Positions 7,255-14,492 of a DNA stretch of 14,661 nt are shown here, in pieces. Below the pieces are notes generated by a model, which had not been told where the DNA came from, ran no database searches, and saw only the letters and a program-made list of their open reading frames with translations. The DNA comes from Clostridiales bacterium. Lineage in GTDB: Bacteria; Bacillota; Desulfitobacteriia; Desulfitobacteriales; Desulfitobacteriaceae. The stretch lies in assembly GCA_027357125.1 (NCBI GenBank), contig DAHVVW010000010.1:1-14661 (forward strand), written 5' to 3'. Position 1 is the first letter of the stretch; each line of letters starts with the position of its first letter. Position numbers and translations under genes: made by a program.

Positions 7255-8533
7255 TGAAACAATACTCTCACTGGGCCAGGTTGCGAAGATCGTGGGTCTG
7301 ATGATTGAGTCTGCAGGGCCGCGGGTCAGTGTGGGGGAGTATTGTCTCATCCGGACGCGCGCCGGGCGGGATATACCGGCAGAGGTAATAGGTTTTAGAG
7401 ATACTACCACTTTGCTTATGCCCCTGGCCGAACTGGAAGGGATAGCACCGGGGGACAAAGTAATACCCCAGCGCCACCGACTGGCTGTGTCTGTAGGGGG
7501 AAACCTTTTGGGACGAGTCTTAGATGCCCTGGGGCGACCGCTTGATGGGAAGCCCCTGGTCTGTGAAAGGGTGTACCCTTTGCAAAACGCCCCGCCCAAT
7601 GCCCTCTCCCGGCCTCGAATTAAAGAGGAGTTAAGCGTGGGGGTGAGAGCGCTCGACAGCTTGTTTACGCTCGGACGCGGGCAACGGATGGGGATATTTG
7701 CCGGGTCTGGCGTGGGTAAAAGCACGTTGCTCGGGATGATGGCCCGCCACACTGAAGCGGATGTCAATGTCATCGCCTTGGTGGGAGAGCGGGGGCGGGA
7801 ATTAAGGGATTTTTTAGAAAAGGACTTAGGTACGGAGGGACTAAAGCGCTCGGTCATCGTTGTCGCTACCTCCGATCAGCCGGCCTTGCTCAGACTGAAA
7901 GCAGCTTTTACGGCCACGGCCATTGCTGAGTACTTCCGCGATCAAGGGCAGAATGTCTTACTGATGATGGACTCCGTCACCCGCTTTGCCATGGCTCAGC
8001 GCGAAGTAGGCTTGGCAGCCGGAGAGCCCCCTGCTACCCGCGGTTATCCGCCTTCCGTTTTTGCCCTCCTACCCAAACTGCTTGAACGTGCAGGGATGGC
8101 AGAAAGAGGGAGTATCACCGGGATCTACACCGTGTTGGTTGACGGGGATGATCACAATGAGCCGATTGCTGATTCAGTACGTGGCATCCTGGATGGACAC
8201 ATCGTTCTTACAAGGGAACTGGCTAGGCAGAACCACTATCCGGCGATCGATGTTCTGCAGTCTGTGAGCAGGTTAATGCCAGATGTAGCCGCTGCCAGGC
8301 ACCTGGAACTGGCGGCTCAAGTGCGCGAACACATGGCAGTCTACCAGGAGGCTAAGGATTTAATCGACATCGGGGCCTATGTGCAAGGGAGCAACCCGCG
8401 CATTGATGCGGCCCTGGCCCACATAGACAGTATTCGCGCCTTTCTGAGGCAGGGCACGGAGGAAGAGGTGGAATTCAGGGAGATGCTTAAACAATTAGAG
8501 CAGATTTTTGCTGGGGGGAAGGGTAATGCCTAA
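7214..8533 (+). CDS. fliI: Flagellum-specific export ATPase FliI
   Basis: FliI is the F1-beta-like hexameric ATPase that unloads chaperones and assists entry of substrates into the export gate. The 439-residue protein has the expected N-terminal barrel. The nucleotide-binding core has Walker A AGSGVGKS at 163-170, the GERGREL segment (191-197), Walker B LLMMD ending at D253, and the family signature PPATRGYPPSVFALLPKLLE (272-291). A helical C-terminus follows. The GTG at 7214 is chosen because GGGAGGA (7199-7205) lies 8 nt upstream and the resulting length is normal. The gene begins inside fliH (41-nt overlap, the longest in the window), so FliH and FliI synthesis is probably coupled. All catalytic motifs are intact. 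Confidence 0.97.
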   Translation: MGQWQRLARIAENSETILSLGQVAKIVGLMIESAGPRVSVGEYCLIRTRAGRDIPAEVIGFRDTTTLLMPLAELEGIAPGDKVIPQRHRLAVSVGGNLLGRVLDALGRPLDGKPLVCERVYPLQNAPPNALSRPRIKEELSVGVRALDSLFTLGRGQRMGIFAGSGVGKSTLLGMMARHTEADVNVIALVGERGRELRDFLEKDLGTEGLKRSVIVVATSDQPALLRLKAAFTATAIAEYFRDQGQNVLLMMDSVTRFAMAQREVGLAAGEPPATRGYPPSVFALLPKLLERAGMAERGSITGIYTVLVDGDDHNEPIADSVRGILDGHIVLTRELARQNHYPAIDVLQSVSRLMPDVAAARHLELAAQVREHMAVYQEAKDLIDIGAYVQGSNPRIDAALAHIDSIRAFLRQGTEEEVEFREMLKQLEQIFAGGKGNA

Positions 8534-8966
8534 GTTCCGCTTCCGGCTTGAAGCGACTCTGCGCTTGGCTGAGTTAGCGCTTGAAGAGGGGTTGCGTCGG
8601 CTGGCCTTAGAAGTTAAACGCATGCAGGAGCTTCAGCAAGAACGGGATGTGCGTGTGGACGCTTGGACTAAGGCTGTGGCAGGACAGCGCCTGGCAGGAA
8701 TAAATACCCCTGAGGATCTTGGACTCTGGCAGAGATATGCCCACACGTGTGTGCAGTTTGTACGCGCAAAGGAAAAGGAACTTCTGGGGCAGGAAGAAAA
8801 AGTGAAAAAATGCCGGGAAGAACTGGCAGAGGCTTACAGGGAAGCGGAGAAATTCCGCCGCCTCAAGGAAAAACAGCTGCGTCTGTTTCGCTTGGCTGAA
8901 GAAAAAAGGGAACAGAAGATACTCGATGAGGCCGGACAGGTGTTGTTCTGGCACCAGACGAATTAA
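8526..8966 (+). CDS. fliJ: Flagellar export protein FliJ
   Basis: FliJ is the small coiled-coil stalk that inserts into the FliI hexamer (similar to F1 gamma) and contacts FlhA. The 146-residue product starts MPKFRFRLEATLRLAELALE, matching the family's N-terminal F-x-F-x-L-x-x-x-L pattern. It is almost wholly charged alpha-helix through about residue 135 (for example KEKELLGQEEKVKKCREELA). The ATG at 8526 is preferred to an upstream TTG at 8508, which would run deeper into fliI and lacks the family N-terminus. It overlaps fliI by 8 nt. FliJ sequences are poorly conserved, so the call leans on position and composition as well as the N-terminus. The hook genes expected next in Bacillota are absent. 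Confidence 0.92.
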   Translation: MPKFRFRLEATLRLAELALEEGLRRLALEVKRMQELQQERDVRVDAWTKAVAGQRLAGINTPEDLGLWQRYAHTCVQFVRAKEKELLGQEEKVKKCREELAEAYREAEKFRRLKEKQLRLFRLAEEKREQKILDEAGQVLFWHQTN

Positions 8967-8979
8967 GGTCGGTGTTCGT

Positions 8980-9186
8980 ATGATTTATGTCACCCGCTTA
9001 AATGGCAAACAGCTTGTGCTTAACGCGGATTTAATTGAAACGATGGAAGAAACCCCGGACACGGTTATAACCTTGACGGGTGGAAATAAATATGTGGTGG
9101 CCGAGGCGGCTGAGGTACTGATTGCGCGCGTGCAGGAGTACCATCGGCGCTGCCATCCTTTGTATGAAGCGGAGGAGAGAAAGTAA
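8980..9186 (+). CDS. flbD: FlbD/SwrD family small flagellar protein
   Basis: This 68-residue protein matches the FlbD family (SwrD in Bacillus subtilis, where it is needed for full flagellar torque and swarming). Diagnostic features are the start MIYVTRLNGKQLVLNADLIE, the ME-TPDTVITLTGG segment and KYVVAEAAEVL, with a short charged tail. It is not the unrelated Caulobacter FlbD transcription factor of the same name. No signal peptide or membrane segment is visible. The start at 8980 is fixed by the family N-terminus; the ribosome site is weak (AAGG at 8965-8968, about 11 nt away). It lies 13 nt after fliJ and directly before fliL, with a single base between its stop and the fliL ATG. Confidence 0.9.
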   Translation: MIYVTRLNGKQLVLNADLIETMEETPDTVITLTGGNKYVVAEAAEVLIARVQEYHRRCHPLYEAEERK

Positions 9187-9187
9187 G

Positions 9188-9619
9188 ATGACACGCAAAA
9201 AGCTGTTGTTAACGGCCTTGACTGTAGTAATTGGGATTGTGCTCGGCGTCGGAGGGACGATTGCGGCGCAGACCTTTATTTTCAAAAAGCCTTCCGTGGC
9301 TGAGAGTTCTCAGCCTAAGCCCAAAAAAGACGGCCCGGTGGTGCCGATCGGGGAGTTTATTGTTAATCTTCAGCACGGGTCTATTCTCAAAACCTCAATT
9401 GCGCTGGAAGGAGTAGACACGAAAGCGGGCGAAACGCTTAAAACTAAAGACGCTTTCCTTAAGGATCGGGTAAACTTAGTGCTTTCAGATAAGTCTCTGG
9501 CAGATGTCCAGACTCCGGAGGCACGGGAAAAGCTTAAGCAGGAATTAATCGTGAAGTTAAATGAGGTCGCTGAGGATAAAATCCAGAATGTCCTCTTTCA
9601 ATCGTTCGTTTACCAGTAA
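9188..9619 (+). CDS. fliL: Flagellar basal body-associated protein FliL
   Basis: FliL is a single-pass membrane protein that surrounds or assists the stator and affects torque, especially on surfaces. The 143-residue product has a short basic N-terminus (MTRKK), one transmembrane helix at about 5-30, a Pro/Lys linker (QPKPKKDGP), and the extracytoplasmic FliL domain with GEFIVNL, the helix RVNLVLSDKSLADVQTPEAR and the terminal FQSFVYQ. The ATG at 9188 has GGAGGAGA (9171-9178) 9 nt upstream inside flbD. An in-frame ATG/GTG further back would extend into flbD and weaken the membrane start. motA and motB, which encode its stator partners and often sit beside it, are not here. Confidence 0.95.
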   Translation: MTRKKLLLTALTVVIGIVLGVGGTIAAQTFIFKKPSVAESSQPKPKKDGPVVPIGEFIVNLQHGSILKTSIALEGVDTKAGETLKTKDAFLKDRVNLVLSDKSLADVQTPEAREKLKQELIVKLNEVAEDKIQNVLFQSFVYQ

Positions 9620-9658
9620 ACCCTGACGCGTTCGATATTTTCTGAGAGGGGGGATTCG

Positions 9659-10654
9659 ATGGGAGACGTACTGTCACAGTCGGAAATAGATGCCCTGCTT
9701 AATGCTTTGTCTGACGGACAAGTGGATGCAGAGGAAATAAAAACCACCCAGACCCAGAAGCGCGTCCGGGTTTACGATTTCAAACGTCCAAATAAATTTT
9801 CGAAAGACCAAATCCATTCTCTGCAGAATGTTCATGACAATTATTGCCGGGCTCTGACCACCTACTTTTCCGCCCATCTTCATACTATGATTGAAACGAA
9901 GGTTCTTTCGATTGAACAGATAACTTATGACGAATTCATCCGCTCTCTGCCGAATCCCACTGTTCTGGGGCTCTTTTCCCTGAGCCCGCTGGAAGGGACT
10001 GTCCTGATAGAGATGAGTCCAGCCCTGGGCTTTACCATAATAGACCGTCTCCTCGGGGGAGAGGGGCAAGGATCGGAAAAGAACCGTGACTTGACTGAGA
10101 TCGAACGCACAATCATCGAGCACAGGGTAGTACAGATCATTGAGCTTTTTGGGGAGGCCTGGGAGGAAGTATATAAGGTATCCCCTGAGTATGTGGCTCT
10201 GGAAACAAATCCTCAGTTTACCCAGATTGTCGCCCCGAATGAGATGGTTCTGCTCGTAACCATTGAAGTAACAGTCGGGGATATGGTGGGCATGATTAAT
10301 GTCTGTCTGCCTTACCTTGTGCTCGAACCAATCTTGGATAAGTTAAGCACTTTCTTCCTTTTCTCTACCCAAGCCAAAATTACTTCGCCGGAACAAATAG
10401 ATGTTATCCGCAAGAAAATTGAACGGGCCAAAGTTGATGTGGCCGCTTTCCTAGGCCACGCTGAGATCTTGGTCCGTGACCTCTTGGACTTAGCTCCGGG
10501 TGATGTGATCCCGCTCATGCAGGGTGTAAGCGAATCTCTGCCAATCTATGTGGGCAATTTTGAGAAGTTCCGCGCAGTCCCAGGTCTACACGGAGAACAT
10601 CTCGCAGTGCAAGTGACAGAAATCGTTACGGAAGGAAGGGATCAAGATGAGTAA
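9659..10654 (+). CDS. fliM: Flagellar motor switch protein FliM
   Basis: FliM forms the wall of the C ring, binds FliG and FliY, and captures CheY-P to reverse rotation. The 331 residues include the N-terminal CheY-P-binding peptide (LSQSEIDALLNAL, 5-17). Next are the conserved YDFKRPNKFSKDQIHSLQ (39-56), the middle CheC-like domain with GGEG at 133-136 contacting FliG, and a C-terminal SpoA/FliN-like domain (about 255-325). Length is normal. The start at 9659 follows a G-rich ribosome site (GAGAGGGGGG) by about 5 nt. It overlaps fliY by 8 nt. Confidence 0.97.
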   Translation: MGDVLSQSEIDALLNALSDGQVDAEEIKTTQTQKRVRVYDFKRPNKFSKDQIHSLQNVHDNYCRALTTYFSAHLHTMIETKVLSIEQITYDEFIRSLPNPTVLGLFSLSPLEGTVLIEMSPALGFTIIDRLLGGEGQGSEKNRDLTEIERTIIEHRVVQIIELFGEAWEEVYKVSPEYVALETNPQFTQIVAPNEMVLLVTIEVTVGDMVGMINVCLPYLVLEPILDKLSTFFLFSTQAKITSPEQIDVIRKKIERAKVDVAAFLGHAEILVRDLLDLAPGDVIPLMQGVSESLPIYVGNFEKFRAVPGLHGEHLAVQVTEIVTEGRDQDE

Positions 10655-11888
10655 CGGGATGCTCTCCCAAGAAGAGATTGACGCTTTGCTCCGGGGTACG
10701 TTGGAGCCTGAAGGCACCGAAAATGGGGAAACTTCTGAGATGCCTGCGACCGGAGGCTTGCCGGGAGACTTTAGCGAGATGGAGACCGATGCAATCGGGG
10801 AAATTGCCAATATCTCAATGGGCACGGCAGCGACTACTCTCTCCCAGCTCTTGGGCAAGAAGGTAGAGATCACTACTCCGAAAGTGGATGTTGCGACCTC
10901 AGACCAGATCCGCAAAGATTACCCCGTTCCGTCCGTCATTGTGGATGTCAAGTATAAAGCGGGAATTGAGGGCTCAAACATCTTGATCCTGTCCCAGCGG
11001 GATGCTTCGGTCATCGTGGATTTAATGATGGGAGGGGATGGCAAGAGCCCCTCAGAAGAATTGTCGGAGCTTCAGATAAGCGGAGTTTCAGAGGCTATGA
11101 ACCAAATGATGGGCTCAGCAGCCACTTCGATGTCAACAATGTTTAATGCTATGGTAGATATCACACCTCCTCAGCTCGCCTTAAATGACCTAAGCCTGGA
11201 AGGGAGTGGGATTCGGGATTTCCTGGCAGTTGGGGAAGAGTTGGTGCGCATTTCTTTCCGCATGGTTGTCGAAGCGGTTATGGACAGTATTCTGGTTCAG
11301 GTTATTCCGCTGTCAGTGGCCAAAGGAATGGTATCCAAATTAATGGGAGTAGTTCAGGACACTCCTGCTGCTTCTCCCCAGCCCGCAATCCATCCTGCTG
11401 AAACCCTTTCCTATGGCACGGGTGTGCCAGCCAGTCCCACGTATGAGCAGACGGCAGCCTCGGCTGCGTACGCCATGGCACCGCCTGCGTATGGTATGAC
11501 ACCTCCCGCGTCCTCGGGAGCGGCTCAGGGAGGATACTACCCTCCTCCGCCAAATTACCAGGGAGCAGCCACTTCAGTCCAGCCTGCACAATTTGCGCCC
11601 CTAGCACCAGGCCATCAGGGAGCGCATTCCAATAACTTAAGTCTTATCCTCGATGTGCCACTGCAAATCAGTGTGGAACTGGGGAGGACGAAAAAGACGA
11701 TCAAGGAGATTCTGGAAATGGGTCCCGGCTCCGTGATTGAGTTGGAGCGGCTGGCCGGAGAGCCGGTGGACATGATTGTTAACGGCAAGCTTATTGCCAA
11801 GTGTGAAGTGGTTGTCATCAACGAGACCTTCGGCATTCGGATAACAGATATTGTAAATCCGGCCGAACGCATAAAAACCCTGAATTAA
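10647..11888 (+). CDS. fliY: Flagellar motor switch phosphatase FliY (CheC-like plus FliN domain)
   Basis: FliY replaces FliN in Bacillota: it completes the C ring and dephosphorylates CheY-P at the motor. The 413 residues contain an N-terminal CheY-binding peptide (MLSQEEIDALL, 5-15), like that of FliM. A CheC-like domain (about 40-235) has two complete phosphatase centres: D48-E52-N55 with P78, and S145-E149-N152 with P175. Both fit the (D/S)-x3-E-x2-N-x22-P pattern. A long Pro/Ala/Gly/Tyr-rich linker spans about 238-328 (including YYPPPPNYQ), and a SpoA/FliN domain runs from 331 to the end. Both active centres appear competent. The ribosome site GGAAGGAAGG lies in fliM, and the genes overlap by 8 nt. 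cheY, its likely substrate, follows immediately. Confidence 0.97.
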   Translation: MSNGMLSQEEIDALLRGTLEPEGTENGETSEMPATGGLPGDFSEMETDAIGEIANISMGTAATTLSQLLGKKVEITTPKVDVATSDQIRKDYPVPSVIVDVKYKAGIEGSNILILSQRDASVIVDLMMGGDGKSPSEELSELQISGVSEAMNQMMGSAATSMSTMFNAMVDITPPQLALNDLSLEGSGIRDFLAVGEELVRISFRMVVEAVMDSILVQVIPLSVAKGMVSKLMGVVQDTPAASPQPAIHPAETLSYGTGVPASPTYEQTAASAAYAMAPPAYGMTPPASSGAAQGGYYPPPPNYQGAATSVQPAQFAPLAPGHQGAHSNNLSLILDVPLQISVELGRTKKTIKEILEMGPGSVIELERLAGEPVDMIVNGKLIAKCEVVVINETFGIRITDIVNPAERIKTLN

Positions 11889-11906
11889 GACGAGGAGGAA
11901 AACAAC

Positions 11907-12269
11907 GTGAGCGATACTGTGATGATTGTAGATGATGCGGCCTTTATGCGCATGATGTTAAAGGACATTCTGACCAAAAACGGCTTTACCGTGGTAGGTG
12001 AGGCGGAAAACGGGGCCGTGGCTGTGGATAAGCACGCAGAGCTTAATCCGAATCTGACCATTATGGATATTACGATGCCTGAAATGGATGGTCTCCAGGC
12101 TGTGAAGGAAATACGCAAGCGCAATCCGCAGGCACGAATTGTGATGTGCAGTGCTATGGGCCAACAGGCCATGGTCATTGAAGCGATTCAATCCGGGGCT
12201 AAAGATTTTGTGGTTAAGCCTTTTCAAGCTGAGCGTGTGGTCGAAGCAGTAAAGAAAGCTCTGAAGTAA
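11907..12269 (+). CDS. cheY: Chemotaxis response regulator CheY
   Basis: CheY receives phosphate from CheA and controls motor switching by binding FliM and FliY. It is a stand-alone 120-residue receiver with no output domain. It has acidic pocket D9/D10, phosphorylation site D54 (in IMDITMPEMDG), switch residue S82, aromatic F101 at the Y106 position, and K104 before P105. Everything needed for phosphorylation is present. The start is GTG at 11907, with AGGAGG (11893-11898) 8 nt upstream. Its place directly after fliY matches the standard Bacillota order. It ends one base before the fliO ATG. Confidence 0.96.
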   Translation: MSDTVMIVDDAAFMRMMLKDILTKNGFTVVGEAENGAVAVDKHAELNPNLTIMDITMPEMDGLQAVKEIRKRNPQARIVMCSAMGQQAMVIEAIQSGAKDFVVKPFQAERVVEAVKKALK

Positions 12270-12270
12270 A

Positions 12271-12738
12271 ATGCCCAGCATTGAAGGTCAACCGTTCCCC
12301 TCAAGCCCTACTGAAGTATTGCCCAGTTCGGACTTCTCCTGGTGGGGACTGATCGTCACTGTGGCGGTCTTTCTCCTAATCCTATTGGTAGCGCTGTGGG
12401 TGATCCGTCGTCTCAACCGGGGATCATTCAGAGGGATGGATATCCCGTGGGCGCGTGTGCTCGACCGCCAGGTCTTGGGGGGACAGCAAGTGCTTTATCT
12501 CGTGGAGGTCGCCGGTAAGCTCCAGGTGCTGGCAGGCACGGATCATCACTTAAGTAAAATCAGTGAGATTGATGACCCGGAAGTCGCAGCCGAAATCCTC
12601 GAAGAAATTGCCAACCGGCCGAGCGAGCGGGTACAAGGAGCATCTAACTTCATAGGAAGGGTCTTCGGGCGTAAGCGCTCTCAGGGAGATAGGTTTGCAG
12701 CCGAACTTGAGCATTTGCTTGAGGAGGTGGAAAAATGA
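12271..12738 (+). CDS. fliO: Flagellar biosynthesis protein FliO
   Basis: FliO is a membrane protein that helps FliP assemble into the export gate. The 155-residue product has a short N-terminal segment, one transmembrane helix at about 24-46 (WWGLIVTVAVFLLILLVALW), then a basic stretch (IRRLNR) and a soluble domain with the FliO-type pattern RVLDRQVLGGQQVLYLVEV and LQVLAGTDHHLSKI. The tail is acidic and helical. There is no clear ribosome site before the ATG at 12271; translation may depend on ribosomes finishing cheY one base upstream. The position between cheY and fliP supports the call, since FliO is weakly conserved. It overlaps fliP by 4 nt (ATGA). Confidence 0.92.
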   Translation: MPSIEGQPFPSSPTEVLPSSDFSWWGLIVTVAVFLLILLVALWVIRRLNRGSFRGMDIPWARVLDRQVLGGQQVLYLVEVAGKLQVLAGTDHHLSKISEIDDPEVAAEILEEIANRPSERVQGASNFIGRVFGRKRSQGDRFAAELEHLLEEVEK

Positions 12739-13370
12739 CCGAAGCTTTAAGCAATCCTCTGCAGATTGTGCTCTTGCTCACTGCCCTGTCCGTGGTTCCG
12801 GCGGTTCTGATCCTGATGACATCATTCACCCGGATTATCGTAGTCTTATCCTTTGTGCGCAATGCGTTGGGGACACAGCAGCTGCCCCCTAACCAGCTTC
12901 TAATCGGACTGGCCTTAATCCTTACCTTTTTCGTAATGGCACCGACTTGGAATCAAATTAACACTGAAGCTCTCCAGCCTTATCTAACTAAAGAAATTAG
13001 CCAAACAGAGGCTTTGCACAAGGCTGAAGAACCTTTACGCACTTTTATGTTTAAGCAGACGCGCCAGAAAGATCTGGAACTATTTGTCGGCCTGGCACGC
13101 ATGGAGCGTCCTCAGACTTACGGGGACATCCCGACTTATGTCTTAATTCCTTCCTTTGTAATCAGCGAGTTAAAAACAGCTTTCCAGATGGGGTTTGCCG
13201 TCTTTATTCCTTTCCTGGTGATCGACATGATTGTCTCGAGCACTTTGATGTCAATGGGCATGATGATGTTGCCGCCCATGATGATTTCCCTGCCGTTTAA
13301 GATTTTGCTGTTTGTCTTGGTAGACGGCTGGCACTTGGTCGTACAGTCTCTGGTTACCAGTTTCAAGTAG
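12735..13370 (+). CDS. fliP: Flagellar type III export gate protein FliP
   Basis: FliP, with FliQ and FliR, builds the helical export gate in the middle of the MS ring. The 211-residue protein has hydrophobic segments near 10-38, 52-70, 147-175 and 182-205. Strong family motifs include LILMTSFTRIIVVLSFVRNA, LPPNQLLIGLALILTFFVMA, TRQKDLELF, ISELKTAFQMGF, IDMIVSSTLMSMGMMMLPP and MISLPFKILLFVLVDGW. It lacks the cleavable N-terminal signal peptide of enterobacterial FliP (about 245 residues), as Bacillota homologues commonly do. The start at 12735 is set by the ATGA overlap with fliO and a very strong GAGGAGGTGG (12721-12730). Confidence 0.97.
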   Translation: MTEALSNPLQIVLLLTALSVVPAVLILMTSFTRIIVVLSFVRNALGTQQLPPNQLLIGLALILTFFVMAPTWNQINTEALQPYLTKEISQTEALHKAEEPLRTFMFKQTRQKDLELFVGLARMERPQTYGDIPTYVLIPSFVISELKTAFQMGFAVFIPFLVIDMIVSSTLMSMGMMMLPPMMISLPFKILLFVLVDGWHLVVQSLVTSFK

Positions 13371-13409
13371 CGCAGCACAAGATGTAAAGGGAGTAGGGGA
13401 AGTGACAGC

Positions 13410-13682
13410 ATGAGCCAAAATCAAGTTTTGTTCTTAGCCAAAGAGGCTTTAGCTACAGCTTTACTAGTGGCAGGTCCTTTGCTGGGCATAAGTTTGTTAG
13501 TAGGTCTCTTAGTCAGTATCTTTCAGGCCATGACCCAGATCCAGGAGCAGACACTCTCCTTTATACCCAAGATTTTAGCCATTGTGGCCGTGATGCTGGT
13601 GTTGGGACCCTGGATGCTGTCAGTGCTCACTACTTATACTGCCAATTTGTTCGGGCAGTTAGGGACGTTTGCGAGCTACTAA
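13410..13682 (+). CDS. fliQ: Flagellar type III export gate protein FliQ
   Basis: FliQ subunits wrap the FliP-FliR core of the export gate. The 90-residue product has the standard two transmembrane helices (about 16-38 and 52-78) joined by the conserved cytoplasmic loop FQAMTQIQEQTLSFIPKI. Its N-terminus, QVLFLAKEALATALLV, and its length are typical. The ATG at 13410 has a purine-rich stretch (AGTAGGGGAAG, 13392-13402) about 7-10 nt before it. It is 39 nt after fliP, one of the two larger gaps apart from that before fliF. Confidence 0.96.
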   Translation: MSQNQVLFLAKEALATALLVAGPLLGISLLVGLLVSIFQAMTQIQEQTLSFIPKILAIVAVMLVLGPWMLSVLTTYTANLFGQLGTFASY

Positions 13683-13697
13683 AGATGAGTTCCGGGG

Positions 13698-13703
13698 AGG
13701 AGG
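13698..13703 (+). promoter_or_regulatory. fliR ribosome binding site supporting a TTG start
   Basis: AGGAGG at 13698-13703 (within GGGGAGGAGG) lies 9 nt before the TTG at 13713. In the fliR frame there is a TGA at 13686-13688 and no ATG or GTG between it and 13713, so initiation at TTG 13713 (or TTG 13719) is the only intact option. The ATG at 13705 is in another frame and only 1 nt from the site. Confidence 0.65.
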
Positions 13704-13712
13704 TATGGGAGC

Positions 13713-14492
13713 TTGGGTTTGGCAGAAATTCTCCAGTGGAACCTATCTTTGTTTTTACTTATCCTCTCGCGCTGGACAGGTATGGTCATGCTGGCACCGG
13801 TCTTCGGGGCGCGCGGGGTGCCTGGTCTGGTCAAACTTGGTCTCGCGGTCAGCCTTTCTGTTGTGCTCTATCCGCTGGTATGGGCTAATGTCCCGCAAAT
13901 ACCGGTTGCCCTCTTGCCCTATGCCGCCTTGGTTATTAAGGAAGTTATCGTGGGCTTGGTTATTGGCTTTGTGATATCCGCTTTTACGGCTGTGCTGCAG
14001 GGAGCAGGACAGCTGATAGACTTTCAGATGGGCTTTACCATGGCCAATATGATTGACCCTGTCTACGGTATGCAGGGGCCGATGATGGGCAACTTCCAAT
14101 TAATTCTGGCTACGATGCTTCTGCTGGCAACCAATGCCCATCACTACCTGATTGCAGCCATGGTCAAAAGTTATGCCTATATTCCCATCAACGTAAGCCA
14201 TTTTCCTCCCGGAATCAATTTCTATATCGAGCTTGTCAGCAGCGTTTTTGCGCTGGCTGCCCAACTGGCGCTTCCCGTCTTCGGGGCGCTCCTGGTGGCG
14301 GATTTGGGTGTGGGCCTCTTATCGCGCACCGTGCCTCAGTTAAATATTTTTTCCGTGATGTTTCCAGTAAAGATAATTTTTGGTTTTGTTCTTTTAATTA
14401 TGGCGGTACCGTTTTTGGGGGAATCTATCGCACGCCTGTTTGACAAAAGTATGGATTGGATTCTGCAAATTTACCGGGGGTGGGGGATGTGA
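13713..14492 (+). CDS. fliR: Flagellar type III export gate protein FliR
   Basis: FliR caps the helical export gate made with FliP and FliQ and interacts with FlhB. The 259-residue, very hydrophobic protein has about six membrane segments. Family motifs are present: LSRWTGMVMLAPVFGARGVP (18-37), KEVIVGLVIGF (76-86), GQLIDFQMGFTMANMIDPVY (99-118), GLLSRTVPQLNIFSVMFPVK (201-220) and a C-terminal helix. The start is inferred as TTG at 13713, behind AGGAGG with 9 nt spacing; TTG at 13719 is the only close alternative. Length from this start is normal, so a missing N-terminal exon-like piece or frameshift is not needed. It ends in a 4-nt overlap (GTGA) with flhB. Confidence 0.95.
   Translation: MGLAEILQWNLSLFLLILSRWTGMVMLAPVFGARGVPGLVKLGLAVSLSVVLYPLVWANVPQIPVALLPYAALVIKEVIVGLVIGFVISAFTAVLQGAGQLIDFQMGFTMANMIDPVYGMQGPMMGNFQLILATMLLLATNAHHYLIAAMVKSYAYIPINVSHFPPGINFYIELVSSVFALAAQLALPVFGALLVADLGVGLLSRTVPQLNIFSVMFPVKIIFGFVLLIMAVPFLGESIARLFDKSMDWILQIYRGWGM

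Noticed and set aside
7207..7857. A 216-codon open frame on the minus strand opposite fliI
   Set aside because: It lies wholly antisense to fliI, shows no recognisable domain and has Ser/Pro/Arg-rich composition typical of the reverse complement of a GC-balanced gene.
9674..10123. A 149-codon minus-strand open frame opposite fliM
   Set aside because: Antisense shadow of a well-conserved gene; no domain, and no operon partner on that strand.
10647..11888. FliY as a novel CheC-FliN fusion
   Set aside because: This domain arrangement is the known FliY architecture of Bacillota; only the linker and intact dual centres merit comment.
12735..13370. FliP as an N-terminally truncated protein
   Set aside because: It lacks the enterobacterial signal peptide, but Bacillota FliP are commonly this short, and the start is fixed by a strong ribosome site and the ATGA overlap.
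13669..13974. Plus-strand open frame of about 101 codons, including ATG 13705, overlapping fliR
   Set aside because: It is an out-of-frame shadow of fliR rich in Trp, Cys and Ser with no family resemblance; the fliR frame shows clear conserved motifs across the same bases.
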